Notes: generated from the sequence alone by a model not told the origin. DNA of 64,000 bases from an uncultured Dokdonia sp. (GCA_947503305.1 CANNDF010000002.1:1-64000), one strand, 5' to 3'; positions 35,321 to 45,151 are shown, numbered from the stretch's first letter. Numbers and translations: made by a program.

Positions 35321-36763
35321 TTAAAATTCAGCGTGTCCAGGAAATCTAGGATAAGGTATAACATCACGTATGTTTGTCATTCCTGTAGCAAATAGAACCA
35401 AACGTTCAAACCCTAGTCCAAAACCACTATGGATACATGTGCCAAACTTACGTGTATCTAGATACCACCATAGTTCTTCTTCTGGAATATCTAGTTCAGC
35501 CATTTTGTCTTTAAGAACATCAAGTCGTTCTTCACGTTGTGAACCTCCTACAATTTCTCCAATTCCAGGAAATAATATATCCATAGCGCGCACTGTTTTT
35601 CCATCTTCATTTAAGCGCATATAAAATGCCTTTATATTTGCTGGATAATCAAAAAGAATAACTGGACACTCAAAATGCTTTTCTACTAAATAGCGTTCAT
35701 GTTCACTTTGTAAATCTGCTCCCCATTGATCTATTGGAAATTTGAATTTCTTCTTTTTATTAGGTTTGCTGTTACGTAAAATATCAATGGCTTCAGTATA
35801 ACTTACTCGTTTGAAGTTGTTTTCTACAACAAACTTTAATTTATCACGTAGAAGCATTGTAGCTCTTTCTGCTTGTGGCTTACTTTTATCTTCTTGAACC
35901 AATCTGTTTTCAAGAAATTCAAGATCATCTTGACAGTTTTCTAGCGCATAATTGATAACATATTTTATGAAGTCTTCTGCTAAGTCCATATTACCATCAA
36001 GATCACAAAAAGCAACCTCGGGCTCTATCATCCAGAATTCTGCAAGGTGACGAGAAGTATTACTGTTTTCTGCTCTAAAAGTTGGTCCAAATGTATATAC
36101 TTTGCCAAGTCCTAATGCATAAGTCTCGGCTTCCAGTTGTCCAGATACAGTAAGGTTGGTCTCCTTGTCAAAAAAGTCTTGACTATAATCTATGGACCCA
36201 TCTTCATTCTTTGGTGGGTTTTCAGGATCAAGAGCACTTATGCGAAACATTTCTCCTGCACCTTCGGCATCACTACCTGTAATAATAGGAGTGTGCGCAT
36301 GATAGAATCCATTTTTATTAAAGTACTCATGTACAGCAAATGCCAGTTTGGAACGTAAGCGCATAATAGCACCAAAGGTATTTGTACGTACTCTTAAATG
36401 AGCTTGTTCACGTAATTTTTCTAGAGAATGTCGTTTAGGTGACAGGATCGTAAGTTTTACTTCTTCCGGATCTGCATCACCAGCAATTTCAATAGTTTTT
36501 ACTTTAATCTCTACGCGTTGACCCGCACCTTGACTTTCTTCAAGCATCCCTGTGATACTCACAGCAGCCCCTACTGTAATTCGTTTTAATAACGCGGGGT
36601 CTGTGTTCTCAAAATCAACGACACATTGTATATTTTTAATTGTAGAACCATCATTAAGGGCTACAAATTGATTTGCTCTAAAAGAGCGTACCCATCCTTT
36701 TACGGTAAATTCTTGATGTATAGCTGTACTAGCTAAAAGATCGATAACAGATATGTGTTTCAT
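35321..36763 (-). CDS. asnS: asparaginyl-tRNA synthetase
   Basis: I start at the ATG giving MKHISVIDLLAS (480 residues); the track start is a TTG overlapping the -7 box. The enzyme charges tRNA-Asn. It has the N-terminal OB-fold (FTVKGWVRSFRANQFVALNDGS) and the class II core with RTNTFGAIMRLRSKLA, the FGPTFRAENSNTSRHLAEFWMIEPE motif and the motif 3 region GFGLGFERLVLFATGMTNIRD. It ends YPRFPGHAEF. Length is normal. Confidence 0.96.
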   Translation of the reverse strand: MKHISVIDLLASTAIHQEFTVKGWVRSFRANQFVALNDGSTIKNIQCVVDFENTDPALLKRITVGAAVSITGMLEESQGAGQRVEIKVKTIEIAGDADPEEVKLTILSPKRHSLEKLREQAHLRVRTNTFGAIMRLRSKLAFAVHEYFNKNGFYHAHTPIITGSDAEGAGEMFRISALDPENPPKNEDGSIDYSQDFFDKETNLTVSGQLEAETYALGLGKVYTFGPTFRAENSNTSRHLAEFWMIEPEVAFCDLDGNMDLAEDFIKYVINYALENCQDDLEFLENRLVQEDKSKPQAERATMLLRDKLKFVVENNFKRVSYTEAIDILRNSKPNKKKKFKFPIDQWGADLQSEHERYLVEKHFECPVILFDYPANIKAFYMRLNEDGKTVRAMDILFPGIGEIVGGSQREERLDVLKDKMAELDIPEEELWWYLDTRKFGTCIHSGFGLGFERLVLFATGMTNIRDVIPYPRFPGHAEF

Positions 36764-36787
36764 GATTTTGAATTTTTTATCGAAGGG

Positions 36788-36795
36788 CAAAGATA
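36788..36795 (-). promoter_or_regulatory. putative -7 promoter box for asnS
   Basis: TATCTTTG on the minus strand fits TAnnTTTG and ends 24 bases before the asnS ATG. Confidence 0.55.
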
Positions 36796-36849
36796 ATTTT
36801 TGTTTTTAAACTAGCAGATAAATTTTAAGACGAAGATTAGGAAATATAT

Positions 36850-36863
36850 GCTTTCGCGAAAGC
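36850..36863. repeat. perfect palindrome GCTTTCGCGAAAGC (copy 8)
   Basis: The symmetry extends to 18 bp (atgctttcgcgaaagcat). It is intergenic, upstream of the asnS promoter box. The rest of the 36864-37010 gap shows nothing else recognisable. Confidence 0.95.
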
Positions 36864-37010
36864 ATTCTTATATCGAATCAAATAATTTGCATAAATACCT
36901 AGTACTGGGTATTTCTTAAGAGTAAGTAATCTACTATTTTTAACCTATGAATTGTTTGCTCATAAAAGAGTTTCTTGAGACAAATTGGGGGATTTGTTTT
37001 TAGAATAAAG

Positions 37011-37034
37011 ATTCCTGTCTGTTAAGACAGGAAT
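37011..37034 (-). terminator. terminator of the MMPL exporter gene
   Basis: ATTCCTGTCT-gtta-AGACAGGAAT is a perfect 10-bp stem directly after the exporter stop on the minus strand. Confidence 0.75.
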
Positions 37035-37037
37035 TTC

Positions 37038-39449
37038 TTATTTAGATTCTGTTTGATCTTCACTTTTATTTTCAGATTCTGTAGTGATGATTTGTAAAGA
37101 GGGTTCTTTGAGAACTTTTTGGTTTGCAATATTACGCTCAAGAGATAGTAATAGGGAAGGGAGGAGTAGTAAGTTTGCAAGCATAGCAAATAACAAGGTA
37201 GCGCTCACTAACCCTCCTAATGCTACAGTACCTCCAAAACTACTTATCATAAATACAGAAAATCCAAAAAACAGGACAATAGAAGTATAAAACATACTCA
37301 CACCAGTTTCTCTTAATGATGCATATACAGATTTTTTTATACGCCATTTGCTTGCTCTTAGTTCCTGACGATATTTTGCCAAGAAATGTATTGTATCGTC
37401 TACAGATATTCCAAAAGCAATACTAAATACAAGAATAGTAGAAGGTTTAATAGGAATGCCTATAAAGCCCATCATACCGGCAGTAACTAATAAAGGGAGA
37501 AGGTTAGGTATAAGTGATACTAATATCATTTTAAACGATCTAAACATCCACGCCATAAATAAAGCTATTAACAGTATAGCCAAGGATAAACTTATGACTA
37601 AGTTGGATACAAGATAATTTGTTCCTTTTTGAAACACTAATGCTTTTCCTGTTAAGGTAACTTCATATCTGTCTTCTGGAAATAGCGTGCTTATTTTGGT
37701 GCGTAAATTCTCTTCAGCACGTTCCATTTTATCAGTACCTATGTCTTTCATAAATGTAGTAATACGGGCATATTGTCCTGTGCTATCTACATAAGCTCCC
37801 ATTAGATTTGTTTGTTCAGAAAAACTATTGGCGTATGGGAGTATGAAATTACGCTCATTACTACTAGGGAGTTGATAATATTTTGGAGAACCATTATAAT
37901 AGGCTTGCTTTGCATATTTGACAAGGTTAACTACAGACACAGGTTTTGATAATTCTGGTTGTTCTTCGATAACTTGACTAAGTTCTTCCATACGCTTTAA
38001 AGTAGCCAGTTTCATAACTCCTTTTTTACGTTTTGTATCGATAAGAATTTCTAAGGGCATAATACCATCAAACTCTTGTTCAAAAAACTTAATATCCTTA
38101 TAGAATTCTGCGTTTTTAGGCATATCTTCTATAAGGCTACCAGAAACTCGTATTTGATTAATACCTATCATACTCGCAGTAAGTAACAGAATACTTACGA
38201 CATAAATACCTATACGGTGGTGACGTACCATACGCTCCATCCAGTCTACAAAACCTTCAATCCATTTTTTCCCTAAGTGTTTTAAATGTTTATCTTTAGG
38301 AGGAGGCATATAACTATAAATGATAGGTACAATTAATAATGATAAAAGAAATATGCCTATAATATTTATACTCGCAACAACACCAAACTCTTTAAGTAAG
38401 GAACTTTCTGTAAGAATAAATGTTGCAAAACCAGATGCTGTAGTAATGTTTGTCATTAAAGTAGCATTACCTACTTTAGTGATCACACGTTGAAGCGCTT
38501 TGGCTTTATTTCCATGTTGTTTATATTCATGTTGGTACTTGTTAATTAAAAAGATACAGTTAGGAATACCTATGACAATAATTAACGGCGGAATAAGTGC
38601 GGTAAGTACAGTAATTTCATATTTGAGGAGGCCTAGTGACCCAAAAGCCCACATTACTCCTACAATTACTGTAATCATGGATATAAAAGTAGCTCGATAA
38701 GAACGGAAGAAGAAAAAGAAAATTAACGAGGTTACTAATAATGCTGCACCTACAAAAAGACCTATTTCATCTATAATATTTTGTGAATTAAGTGTCCTAA
38801 TATATGGCATGCCACTGGTGCGAACTTTTACTCCAGAATCTTCTTCAAATTTTGAAATTAGAGGAATAAGATCATTTACTATGAAATCTCTTCGGGTTGC
38901 AGTATTTACAATACTTTTATCTAGATAGATAGCCGAACGAACCGTTCCCGTCTCTTTATTATAAATTAAATTTTCATAAAAGGGGAGGTTATTAAAAAGC
39001 TGTTTTTTATAATCTGTAGCTTGCTTTTCTGTAACAATACTATCATTAATAAAAGATTTTAAATCAAATCTGGGAGGATTTTCCTTCTTGTCTAATAACT
39101 TTAAATCTTTTAAAGAAATAGAAAGAGTAACTTCAGAATATTTGTTTATTTTTTCTGATAGGTCATTCCAAGCATTTAAAATAGTAGGAGTAAAAAGGCT
39201 ATCATTTTTAATCCCTAAAACAATAAGATTTCCTTCCTCTCCAAATTTTTCTAAAAACGTATTATACTCAAGGTTTACTTCATGATCATCCGGTAGAAGA
39301 TTTGCTTCTGTATATGTAAAACGCATATGTTGCCACTGAAATCCTAAAAAAACAGTAGCTCCTATGATGAGTATAAGAATGAAGAGTCTATTGCGTAGAA
39401 TGATGCTGGCAATACTTTCCCAAAACCCCGAACTTAAAAATTTTGCCAT
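37038..39449 (-). CDS. RND superfamily exporter (MMPL/SSD type)
   Basis: The 803-residue membrane protein has the two-fold RND layout: helix ~20-40, periplasmic loop, a five-helix block (~225-380), a second loop (~430-620) and a second block (~630-780). The diagnostic GISVDDTIHFLAKYRQELR is in helix 10, with LIPPLIIVIGIPNCIFLINKYQHE in the first half. It lacks the porter docking features of AcrB. It belongs with MMPL-like lipid or hydrophobic-compound exporters; the substrate is unknown. It may be cotranscribed with no other gene: its own -7 box lies just upstream. Confidence 0.88.
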   Translation of the reverse strand: MAKFLSSGFWESIASIILRNRLFILILIIGATVFLGFQWQHMRFTYTEANLLPDDHEVNLEYNTFLEKFGEEGNLIVLGIKNDSLFTPTILNAWNDLSEKINKYSEVTLSISLKDLKLLDKKENPPRFDLKSFINDSIVTEKQATDYKKQLFNNLPFYENLIYNKETGTVRSAIYLDKSIVNTATRRDFIVNDLIPLISKFEEDSGVKVRTSGMPYIRTLNSQNIIDEIGLFVGAALLVTSLIFFFFFRSYRATFISMITVIVGVMWAFGSLGLLKYEITVLTALIPPLIIVIGIPNCIFLINKYQHEYKQHGNKAKALQRVITKVGNATLMTNITTASGFATFILTESSLLKEFGVVASINIIGIFLLSLLIVPIIYSYMPPPKDKHLKHLGKKWIEGFVDWMERMVRHHRIGIYVVSILLLTASMIGINQIRVSGSLIEDMPKNAEFYKDIKFFEQEFDGIMPLEILIDTKRKKGVMKLATLKRMEELSQVIEEQPELSKPVSVVNLVKYAKQAYYNGSPKYYQLPSSNERNFILPYANSFSEQTNLMGAYVDSTGQYARITTFMKDIGTDKMERAEENLRTKISTLFPEDRYEVTLTGKALVFQKGTNYLVSNLVISLSLAILLIALFMAWMFRSFKMILVSLIPNLLPLLVTAGMMGFIGIPIKPSTILVFSIAFGISVDDTIHFLAKYRQELRASKWRIKKSVYASLRETGVSMFYTSIVLFFGFSVFMISSFGGTVALGGLVSATLLFAMLANLLLLPSLLLSLERNIANQKVLKEPSLQIITTESENKSEDQTESK

Positions 39450-39468
39450 TACCTTTATTTACGCATAA

Positions 39469-39476
39469 CAAAGGTA
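39469..39476 (-). promoter_or_regulatory. putative -7 promoter box for the MMPL exporter gene
   Basis: TACCTTTG on the minus strand, 19 bases before the ATG. Confidence 0.55.
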
Positions 39477-39517
39477 TTCTTTTATTCAGGAAAAATCGAT
39501 GTGTTTATGGCACTTTT

Positions 39518-41635
39518 CTACAGTTGTAGGTTGAAAGTGAATTTAAAAGCGATATTATCTTCAAAATTAGGGAGGTGATATGCCCCATACCGATATGTAA
39601 AACTGGTCCCGAAACCAAATAAGAGCTTGTTTATTTCAAATCCAGATTCTGTAAAACCATCACTCAAGGAACCAAAATTAATATCTAAATGATCTTGAGG
39701 GTTTCTAATGTCACCTATAGCAAATCGAGTGATTAAAACCATTTCTGGTTTGAAGTGTTTTCCTATGTTAAAAGGGGCAAGCCTATGCTTAAGCTGTGCA
39801 GTAAAGAGCCTGTCTGAGAAAAATTCACTAAAAAACATAGTCTCAAAACTATTAACCCCAGCGACTGAAAATCGTTGTAAAACAGTTTCTTTTGTAGGAG
39901 CATTTGGGTATGCTTGAAATAGATGCGTAATGGGCAAATCTCCAAAACCTACATTACCTTCTATTAGTAATTCTGTTGCAGATTTGTTTAATCTATCTAG
40001 TCTGTAAAAAACTTTTGAACCTATTTTTGTAAATCCAAAATCCCCACCTAAACCATTAATTCCTTGAGATACTTGTGCAGTAACTTTTGGATATCCATCA
40101 TATACTTCAGAAATACCATTATCTGCATTCATAAATTTACTTCCCGGACTCCATCGTACTCCTACAGTAGCTTCCGTAATATTATAATCAGTTACCTCTG
40201 TACCATCATTTAAAAAACGATAAGGGGTTGTTTGTTCAATACGCCTATGTGCGATTTGAAGCTCTGAAAGAAGTTTTGGGGCAATACGGTATTCAAGATT
40301 TGTTCGTGTTGTACGATGCTTATAAAATAAATTAATATTTACCAATCGTGGTTCAAATAAAGAATATACTCTTCTATCTGTAAGATAAGCGTAATTACCT
40401 ACTTCTTCAAGATCACTATTATATGTGAGGCTAATCCAAGCATCTTTTTTAGGGTTTATTAAATATCCGCCTCCAATACCATATTTTATTTCCTTGTCTT
40501 TAAAACCATAAGCTCCATATCCTTCTATTCTAAAACGTTTAGAAAAATCAGAATTAGTTACTCCCCCAAGTCCTAAGCGAAGGCCTTCAAAATTGTTGAA
40601 TTTAACTGGGTAAGTAAGATCAAAATCAAAAAAATTGACACTATAATAGCCAACACTAAAATTATTAATTGTTCCTAATCTACGTTCAATGTTTTCGGCA
40701 TCTATAATTCTTTCTATTTCAGAAAAGCTACGTTTGTCCTTTTCAGAAAGCTCTTCCAAACGATAATTTTGCCAAAAGCTTGGAGGCTGTTTAATAGCGT
40801 CTGTACTTACTGTAATAGCAAAAGGTTGCACTTTTTTTTCTTTCGCTTTAAGCGAAAAATCACTATTCCTTGTTGTAGAGACAAGGTATTTTTTAGTGAT
40901 CATCTTCTCTAGATTTTCATTTTGTAATGTACCTATAGAAATACGCCCTCCAAAAAAGGATAACCTACGATCACTATCCCCTTTATCTATAAAGAGTTCT
41001 CTATTTTCAGGAAGATAGATGTTTGCTTCTGTATTGAAAATGTATGTTTGATTGAGTTTGATTTTAATTTTATCATCTAGGCTTACCTCTACGTTCTTAA
41101 TTGCTAATGTCTCTTTATCGAGGATCATAAATCCAGAAAGGCCAGGAATTGCCTTTGGTCGTTTAGGAGTAAAACCTATTCGAATTTCATCTTCTATCGT
41201 AGTGGGAATAATTACATAATTGTAATTTTTAAGACCTCTGCGAGATAAAATACCAGCATATCTAGTGTTGAAGATTATAAAATCTTCATCATAAAATGAT
41301 CTAGATTGTAGATTAACCGCTAAAACTTCATAGCGTATTTTTGTAAAACCAGCCAGTTGAAATCCTATAACATCTTCTGTGAATCCTTGTGAAGTTGTAT
41401 AAGTAGTGTTACTTACTTTTTCTGAAAGATAACTATGCGTACTAGTACCTAGACTATCTGTAATAACCGTTTTTTCATAAGTTGTAAAACCATAAGTATT
41501 GAGAACAGATCTTGGATCATTCTTATGTCTTAATGCAATGGATTCTTCTATAATTGTCTCTACTTTAGAATTTTGAAGCCCTTGCCCCAAAGCAGTATAT
41601 TGGATACAAAAAAGAAAAATAAGTATGCGATACAT
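39518..41635 (-). CDS. DUF5686 family outer-membrane protein
   Basis: I use the ATG giving MYRILIFLFCIQYTALGQ, a clean signal peptide (705 residues); the track start is a TTG inside the -7 box. The middle (~60-220) carries the beta-rich DUF5686 domain (YSYLSEKVS-like segments, GLKNYNYVIIPTTIEDEIRIGFTPK). The C-terminal half is a long outer-membrane barrel with FEGLRLGLGGV, YGIGGGYLINPKKDAWISL and a terminal FKFTFNLQL. The family often sits with TonB-dependent systems, but its role is not established. No carboxypeptidase-like plug is obvious. Confidence 0.8.
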   Translation of the reverse strand: MYRILIFLFCIQYTALGQGLQNSKVETIIEESIALRHKNDPRSVLNTYGFTTYEKTVITDSLGTSTHSYLSEKVSNTTYTTSQGFTEDVIGFQLAGFTKIRYEVLAVNLQSRSFYDEDFIIFNTRYAGILSRRGLKNYNYVIIPTTIEDEIRIGFTPKRPKAIPGLSGFMILDKETLAIKNVEVSLDDKIKIKLNQTYIFNTEANIYLPENRELFIDKGDSDRRLSFFGGRISIGTLQNENLEKMITKKYLVSTTRNSDFSLKAKEKKVQPFAITVSTDAIKQPPSFWQNYRLEELSEKDKRSFSEIERIIDAENIERRLGTINNFSVGYYSVNFFDFDLTYPVKFNNFEGLRLGLGGVTNSDFSKRFRIEGYGAYGFKDKEIKYGIGGGYLINPKKDAWISLTYNSDLEEVGNYAYLTDRRVYSLFEPRLVNINLFYKHRTTRTNLEYRIAPKLLSELQIAHRRIEQTTPYRFLNDGTEVTDYNITEATVGVRWSPGSKFMNADNGISEVYDGYPKVTAQVSQGINGLGGDFGFTKIGSKVFYRLDRLNKSATELLIEGNVGFGDLPITHLFQAYPNAPTKETVLQRFSVAGVNSFETMFFSEFFSDRLFTAQLKHRLAPFNIGKHFKPEMVLITRFAIGDIRNPQDHLDINFGSLSDGFTESGFEINKLLFGFGTSFTYRYGAYHLPNFEDNIAFKFTFNLQL
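40841..40857. repeat. unrelated short palindrome TTTCGCTT-t-AAGCGAAA
   Basis: It lies inside the DUF5686 gene, read in frame as a Lys/Ala/Ser-rich stretch (SLKAKEKK). It shares the TTTCGC words but not the core order of the recurrent palindrome. Confidence 0.4.
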
Positions 41636-41656
41636 AAAGTTGGAGTGGTAGATATT

Positions 41657-41664
41657 CAAATGTA
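41657..41664 (-). promoter_or_regulatory. putative -7 promoter box for the DUF5686 gene
   Basis: TACATTTG on the minus strand, 21 bases before the chosen ATG and immediately behind the frr terminator. Confidence 0.55.
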
Positions 41665-41666
41665 TT

Positions 41667-41697
41667 AAAAAAAGCGACCTTATAGGATCGCTTTTTG
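41667..41697 (-). terminator. terminator of pyrH-frr
   Basis: AAAAAGCGA..TCGCTTTTT hairpin with a T-run on the minus strand, 20 bases past the frr stop. Confidence 0.85.
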
Positions 41698-41717
41698 TTA
41701 TGTTTAACGACTATATT

Positions 41718-42275
41718 TTAAACGGTCATTATCTCTTTTTCTTTTGTAGATAATATTTCATCTATTTTATTAATATGATTATCGGTAAGTTTTTGAACGT
41801 CTATCTCTGCATTTTTAATAACATCTTCAGATACGTCTTCAAGTTTTTTAAGATCGTTATTAGCACTTTTTCTGTCATTGCGAACCCCAATTCTAGAATC
41901 TTCAGCTTCAGAACGTGCTTGTTTTACAAGCTCTTTTCTACGTTCTTCGGTAAGAGGAGGAACATTTATGATAATACTTTCTCCATTATTCATTGGGTTA
42001 AATCCGAGGTTCGAATTAATAATGGCTCTTTCAATGTCGGGAATAATATTTTTTTCCCATGGCTGAACTGAGATTGTTCTGCCATCTGGAGTATTTATAT
42101 TTGCAACTTGTCCTATTGGAGTAGCACTACCATAATAGTCTACCATAACTCCTTGTAACATAGAAGGAGTTGCTTTTCCAGCACGTATAGTAAGTAATCT
42201 TTTTTGAAGATGGACAAGTGCATTATCCATAGATTCTTTTGTGCTGTCTAATATAAATTCAATGTCTTCATTCAT
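41718..42275 (-). CDS. frr: ribosome recycling factor
   Basis: The ATG giving MNEDIEFILDSTKESMDNAL yields 185 residues, the standard RRF length; the track start is an upstream TTG. Conserved segments are RLLTIRAGKATPSMLQGVMVDYYG, TPIGQVANINTPDGRTISVQPWEK and LTEERRKELVKQARSEAEDSRIGVRNDR. It splits post-termination ribosomes with EF-G. It follows pyrH by 53 bases and they probably share one transcript. Confidence 0.96.
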   Translation of the reverse strand: MNEDIEFILDSTKESMDNALVHLQKRLLTIRAGKATPSMLQGVMVDYYGSATPIGQVANINTPDGRTISVQPWEKNIIPDIERAIINSNLGFNPMNNGESIIINVPPLTEERRKELVKQARSEAEDSRIGVRNDRKSANNDLKKLEDVSEDVIKNAEIDVQKLTDNHINKIDEILSTKEKEIMTV

Positions 42276-42328
42276 GACGAATCGAGTTTTTCTACGCAAG
42301 TTTACAAAAACTGCGCCATATAATTAAG

Positions 42329-43036
42329 TTATAAGTTTACTGTAGTTCCAATTTGCTCTCCAGTAACTACCTTTAGAAGGTTTCCAGATTTATTCATATC
42401 AAATACAATAATAGGAAGTTCATTTTCCTGACTTAGTGTAAATGCAGTGGTGTCCATAACCTTTAGGCCTTTTTGTAATACATCATCAAAAGATATGTGA
42501 TCGTATTTAACAGCAGCACTATCTTTTTCTGGATCTGCGGTATAAATACCATCTACGCGTGTTCCTTTAAGAATAACATCGGCTTCAATTTCTATTGCTC
42601 TAAGGACAGCTGCAGAATCTGTAGTAAAATATGGATTTCCTGTACCTCCACCAAAAATTACAACACGTCCTTTTTCAAGGTGACGCATCGCTTTACGGCG
42701 TATAAAAGGCTCTGCTACTTCATTGATTTTAATAGCTGTTTGTAGTCTGGTAGGAATGCCAGCATCTTCTAAAGCATCTTGTAATGCCAGTCCGTTGATA
42801 ACAGTAGCAAGCATACCCATATGATCACTTTGTACGCGATCCATTCCTTTACTAGCTCCTGCTACTCCTCTAAAGATATTACCACCGCCTATAACAATAG
42901 CAACCTGTACACCTTTATCGGTGACAGTTTTAATATCTGATGCATACTCGGCCAGACGCTTAGGGTCTATACCGTATTGACGTTCACCCATTAAAGCTTC
43001 GCCTGATAACTTAAGTAAAATTCTTGTGTACTTCAT
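42329..43036 (-). CDS. pyrH: UMP kinase
   Basis: The 235-residue amino acid kinase phosphorylates UMP to UDP. Motifs are [62 protein letters not shown] and [13 protein letters not shown]. Length and layout are standard for bacterial hexameric UMP kinase. The pyrH-frr pair lies on the same strand as the rpsB-tsf block, from which the spondin-domain lipoprotein gene separates it. Confidence 0.96.
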   Translation of the reverse strand: MKYTRILLKLSGEALMGERQYGIDPKRLAEYASDIKTVTDKGVQVAIVIGGGNIFRGVAGASKGMDRVQSDHMGMLATVINGLALQDALEDAGIPTRLQTAIKINEVAEPFIRRKAMRHLEKGRVVIFGGGTGNPYFTTDSAAVLRAIEIEADVILKGTRVDGIYTADPEKDSAAVKYDHISFDDVLQKGLKVMDTTAFTLSQENELPIIVFDMNKSGNLLKVVTGEQIGTTVNL

Positions 43037-43055
43037 TAGTCAAAAAATGATTACG

Positions 43056-43063
43056 CAAATATA
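43056..43063 (-). promoter_or_regulatory. putative -7 promoter box for pyrH-frr
   Basis: TATATTTG on the minus strand, 19 bases before the pyrH ATG. The remaining 43064-43303 gap is AT-rich without other recognisable elements. Confidence 0.55.
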
Positions 43064-43303
43064 GGGTTTATACCACTTTTAAAATAAATTCTTTAAGTAA
43101 TAGATTATTCGGGGATAATGATTTTTTTTAAGCATAAATCTTATTTTGATCTATAAATTCTTATAAAGTAAGCGCTTTTTTGTAAACTATTATAAAGTCT
43201 TACCCTTGTAAAATGACAAGTTTATTATATTTATCAAATATTAGATATTGAGATACTAAACAATCATATTTCAATTATAAAAAATAAAATCAAAAATTTA
43301 ATT

Positions 43304-44017
43304 ATGAAGAATTTTTTTAAAATAAGTTCTATTGTTCTTGTGTTGGCTTTTTTTAGCTGTGGGAGTGATGACGGAGGTAATACTACACCTACACCACCTG
43401 ATACAGGAGGACCACCTTTAGAGGCAAGTGCTTCGGCTGATTATACACTTACATTTACTGGTAATTTTTTAGAAGAAAATAACCCTAGTGATTATCCTGA
43501 TAATCCTACTTTTGGGACGTTGGTTGCAATTGTACACTCGCCAGAACTTTCCATATTTGATATAGGTCAATTAGCTACAGAAGGTTTTGCAAGCTATGCA
43601 GATTCTGGAGACGTAGAGGCGTTAGCTTCATTTCTTTCTACTTCTTTAGGAGAACAAGGAGATGGGTTATTTAGTATCACTACCGGGGGCATAACTGGAC
43701 CAACAGATTCAGTAGATATTTCTGTGACAGCAACTCCTACTCGAACGAGAATCACGTTCATAGCTAGACTGAATCCAAGTCCAGATTGGTTTGTAGGGGT
43801 GAGTTCATTTGATATCGTAGATGGTAATACCTTGATTGAAATAGCAGATTTTGGTTTAAGTCCTATAGATGCAGGAATAAATGCAGGAATGACGTATGAG
43901 GCCGATGAAGGACCTCAAAGTGGATTTATAGAAAATTATCAAGGCCTTCCATTTGGAGTTGAAAACTCTTTATCAGAGCCTATTGCCTTTCTAACTATAG
44001 ATAGAACAGATACATAA
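43304..44017 (+). CDS. spondin domain-containing lipoprotein
   Basis: The 237-residue lipoprotein has a lipobox (VLVLAFFSCGSDD) and a Pro/Gly/Thr linker. Its single domain matches Spondin_N: YTLTFTGNFLEENNPSDYPDN at its start, GQLATEGFASYADSGDVEAL in the middle, and LNPSPDWFVGVSSFDI with SPIDAGINAGMTYEADEGPQ near the end. In animals such domains bind matrix or adhesion partners; in bacteria the role is unknown, presumably on the cell surface. It interrupts the translation block on the opposite strand and is convergent with tsf. Confidence 0.82.
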   Translation: MKNFFKISSIVLVLAFFSCGSDDGGNTTPTPPDTGGPPLEASASADYTLTFTGNFLEENNPSDYPDNPTFGTLVAIVHSPELSIFDIGQLATEGFASYADSGDVEALASFLSTSLGEQGDGLFSITTGGITGPTDSVDISVTATPTRTRITFIARLNPSPDWFVGVSSFDIVDGNTLIEIADFGLSPIDAGINAGMTYEADEGPQSGFIENYQGLPFGVENSLSEPIAFLTIDRTDT

Positions 44018-44040
44018 AAACAAATCAATAAGGCACATAA

Positions 44041-44074
44041 AAAAACGCTCCTAAATTTTAGGAGCGTTTTTTTT
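44041..44074. terminator. bidirectional terminator between the spondin lipoprotein gene and tsf
   Basis: AAAACGCTCCTAAA-tt-TTTAGGAGCGTTTT with flanking A- and T-runs works in both directions. Confidence 0.88.
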
Positions 44075-44091
44075 ATCTACAATGTTGTTTA

Positions 44092-45057
44092 TTATACTAG
44101 AGAAACTCTTTCAAAATTTACAACAGTAACATCACCTTTACTTGCGACATATTCAGCAACATTTACACTTTCATCCATAATAAATCTCTGGTCTAACAGA
44201 CATTTTTCATGATCTAATGTAGTATTGTCTGAAATAAAACGCTCAATTTTTCCAGGAACAATTTTGTCCCAAATTTGTTCAGGTTTTCCTTCAGCCTTTA
44301 ACTGGGCTTTAATGTTTTCTTCAGCTTCGGCCATTACTTCAGGAGTCAGTTGAGACATTGAGATATATTTAGGAACATTCTTCAATGTTTTTCCTAAACG
44401 TCCAAGTTCTATATTTTCCTTTTCGATAGCTGCAATTCTTGCTTCAGTTTCAGAGGCTACAAATGCTGGGTCAAAATCTTTATAAGATAATGTTGTGGCA
44501 CCCATAGAGGCAACTTGCATAGAAATGTTTTTAGCAAGTTCTGCTGCATTATCTATAGCATTAGAAAGTCCTACTAAAGCACCTATTTTATTTCCATGTA
44601 CATAAGAACCTACAAAAGGAGCTTCTAATGTTTTGAAACCACCTATCTCTATTTTTTCACCGATGACCCCAGTTTGCTCAATAAGTTTTTCTGCAACAGT
44701 CATACCTTCATAATCTGCAGCAAGAAATTCTTCTTTAGAGTTCGTGTTTAAAGCAATGTCTGCCATTTGACGTGCAATAGCAATAAATGAATCATTTTTT
44801 GCAACAAAGTCAGTTTCACAGTTTAGTGAGATAACAACACCTCTGTTTGATGCGTCATTTATTTTTGCAACGACAGCACCTTCACTAGAATCTCTGTCTG
44901 CTCTTTTTTCTGCAATTTTTTGTCCTTTCTTACGAAGAATAGCAATTGCTTTGTCAAAATCACCTTCGGCTTCTACAAGTGCTTTTTTGCAATCCATCAT
45001 ACCGGCTCCGGTTGATTTTCTAAGCTTGTTTACGTCTGCGGCTGTAATCTTTACCAT
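44092..45057 (-). CDS. tsf: translation elongation factor Ts
   Basis: The 321-residue nucleotide-exchange factor for EF-Tu shows the N-terminal UBA-like segment (ITAADVNKLRKSTGAGMMDCKKALVEAEGD) and NCETDFVAKNDSF. The duplicated dimerisation domain follows, with VASMGATTLSYKDFDPAFV, PEQIWDKIVPGKIERF and LLDQRFIMDES. It lies 94 bases behind rpsB, the usual partner. The gap holds a terminator-like stem-loop that may set the S2:EF-Ts ratio. Confidence 0.96.
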   Translation of the reverse strand: MVKITAADVNKLRKSTGAGMMDCKKALVEAEGDFDKAIAILRKKGQKIAEKRADRDSSEGAVVAKINDASNRGVVISLNCETDFVAKNDSFIAIARQMADIALNTNSKEEFLAADYEGMTVAEKLIEQTGVIGEKIEIGGFKTLEAPFVGSYVHGNKIGALVGLSNAIDNAAELAKNISMQVASMGATTLSYKDFDPAFVASETEARIAAIEKENIELGRLGKTLKNVPKYISMSQLTPEVMAEAEENIKAQLKAEGKPEQIWDKIVPGKIERFISDNTTLDHEKCLLDQRFIMDESVNVAEYVASKGDVTVVNFERVSLV

Positions 45058-45082
45058 TTTTTTTAGGTATTTTAAAAATTTA

Positions 45083-45131
45083 AAAAGTCGTTCAGTCTAT
45101 TTTCTGCAAAGAAAGCAACTAAACGACTTTT
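45083..45131 (-). promoter_or_regulatory. rpsB-tsf intergenic stem-loop (possible attenuator)
   Basis: AAAAGTCGTTTAGT pairs with ACTGAACGACTTTT (13 of 14 bp) around a 21-base loop and is followed by T-rich sequence, between the rpsB stop and the tsf ATG. It looks like an intrinsic terminator placed inside an operon. Confidence 0.65.
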
Positions 45132-45151
45132 ATATATTATGAAATTGTTAT

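Noticed and set aside
40841-40857. TTTCGCTT-t-AAGCGAAA as a thirteenth palindrome copy
   Set aside because: It has a different core and a central unpaired base; likely chance within Lys/Ala codons.
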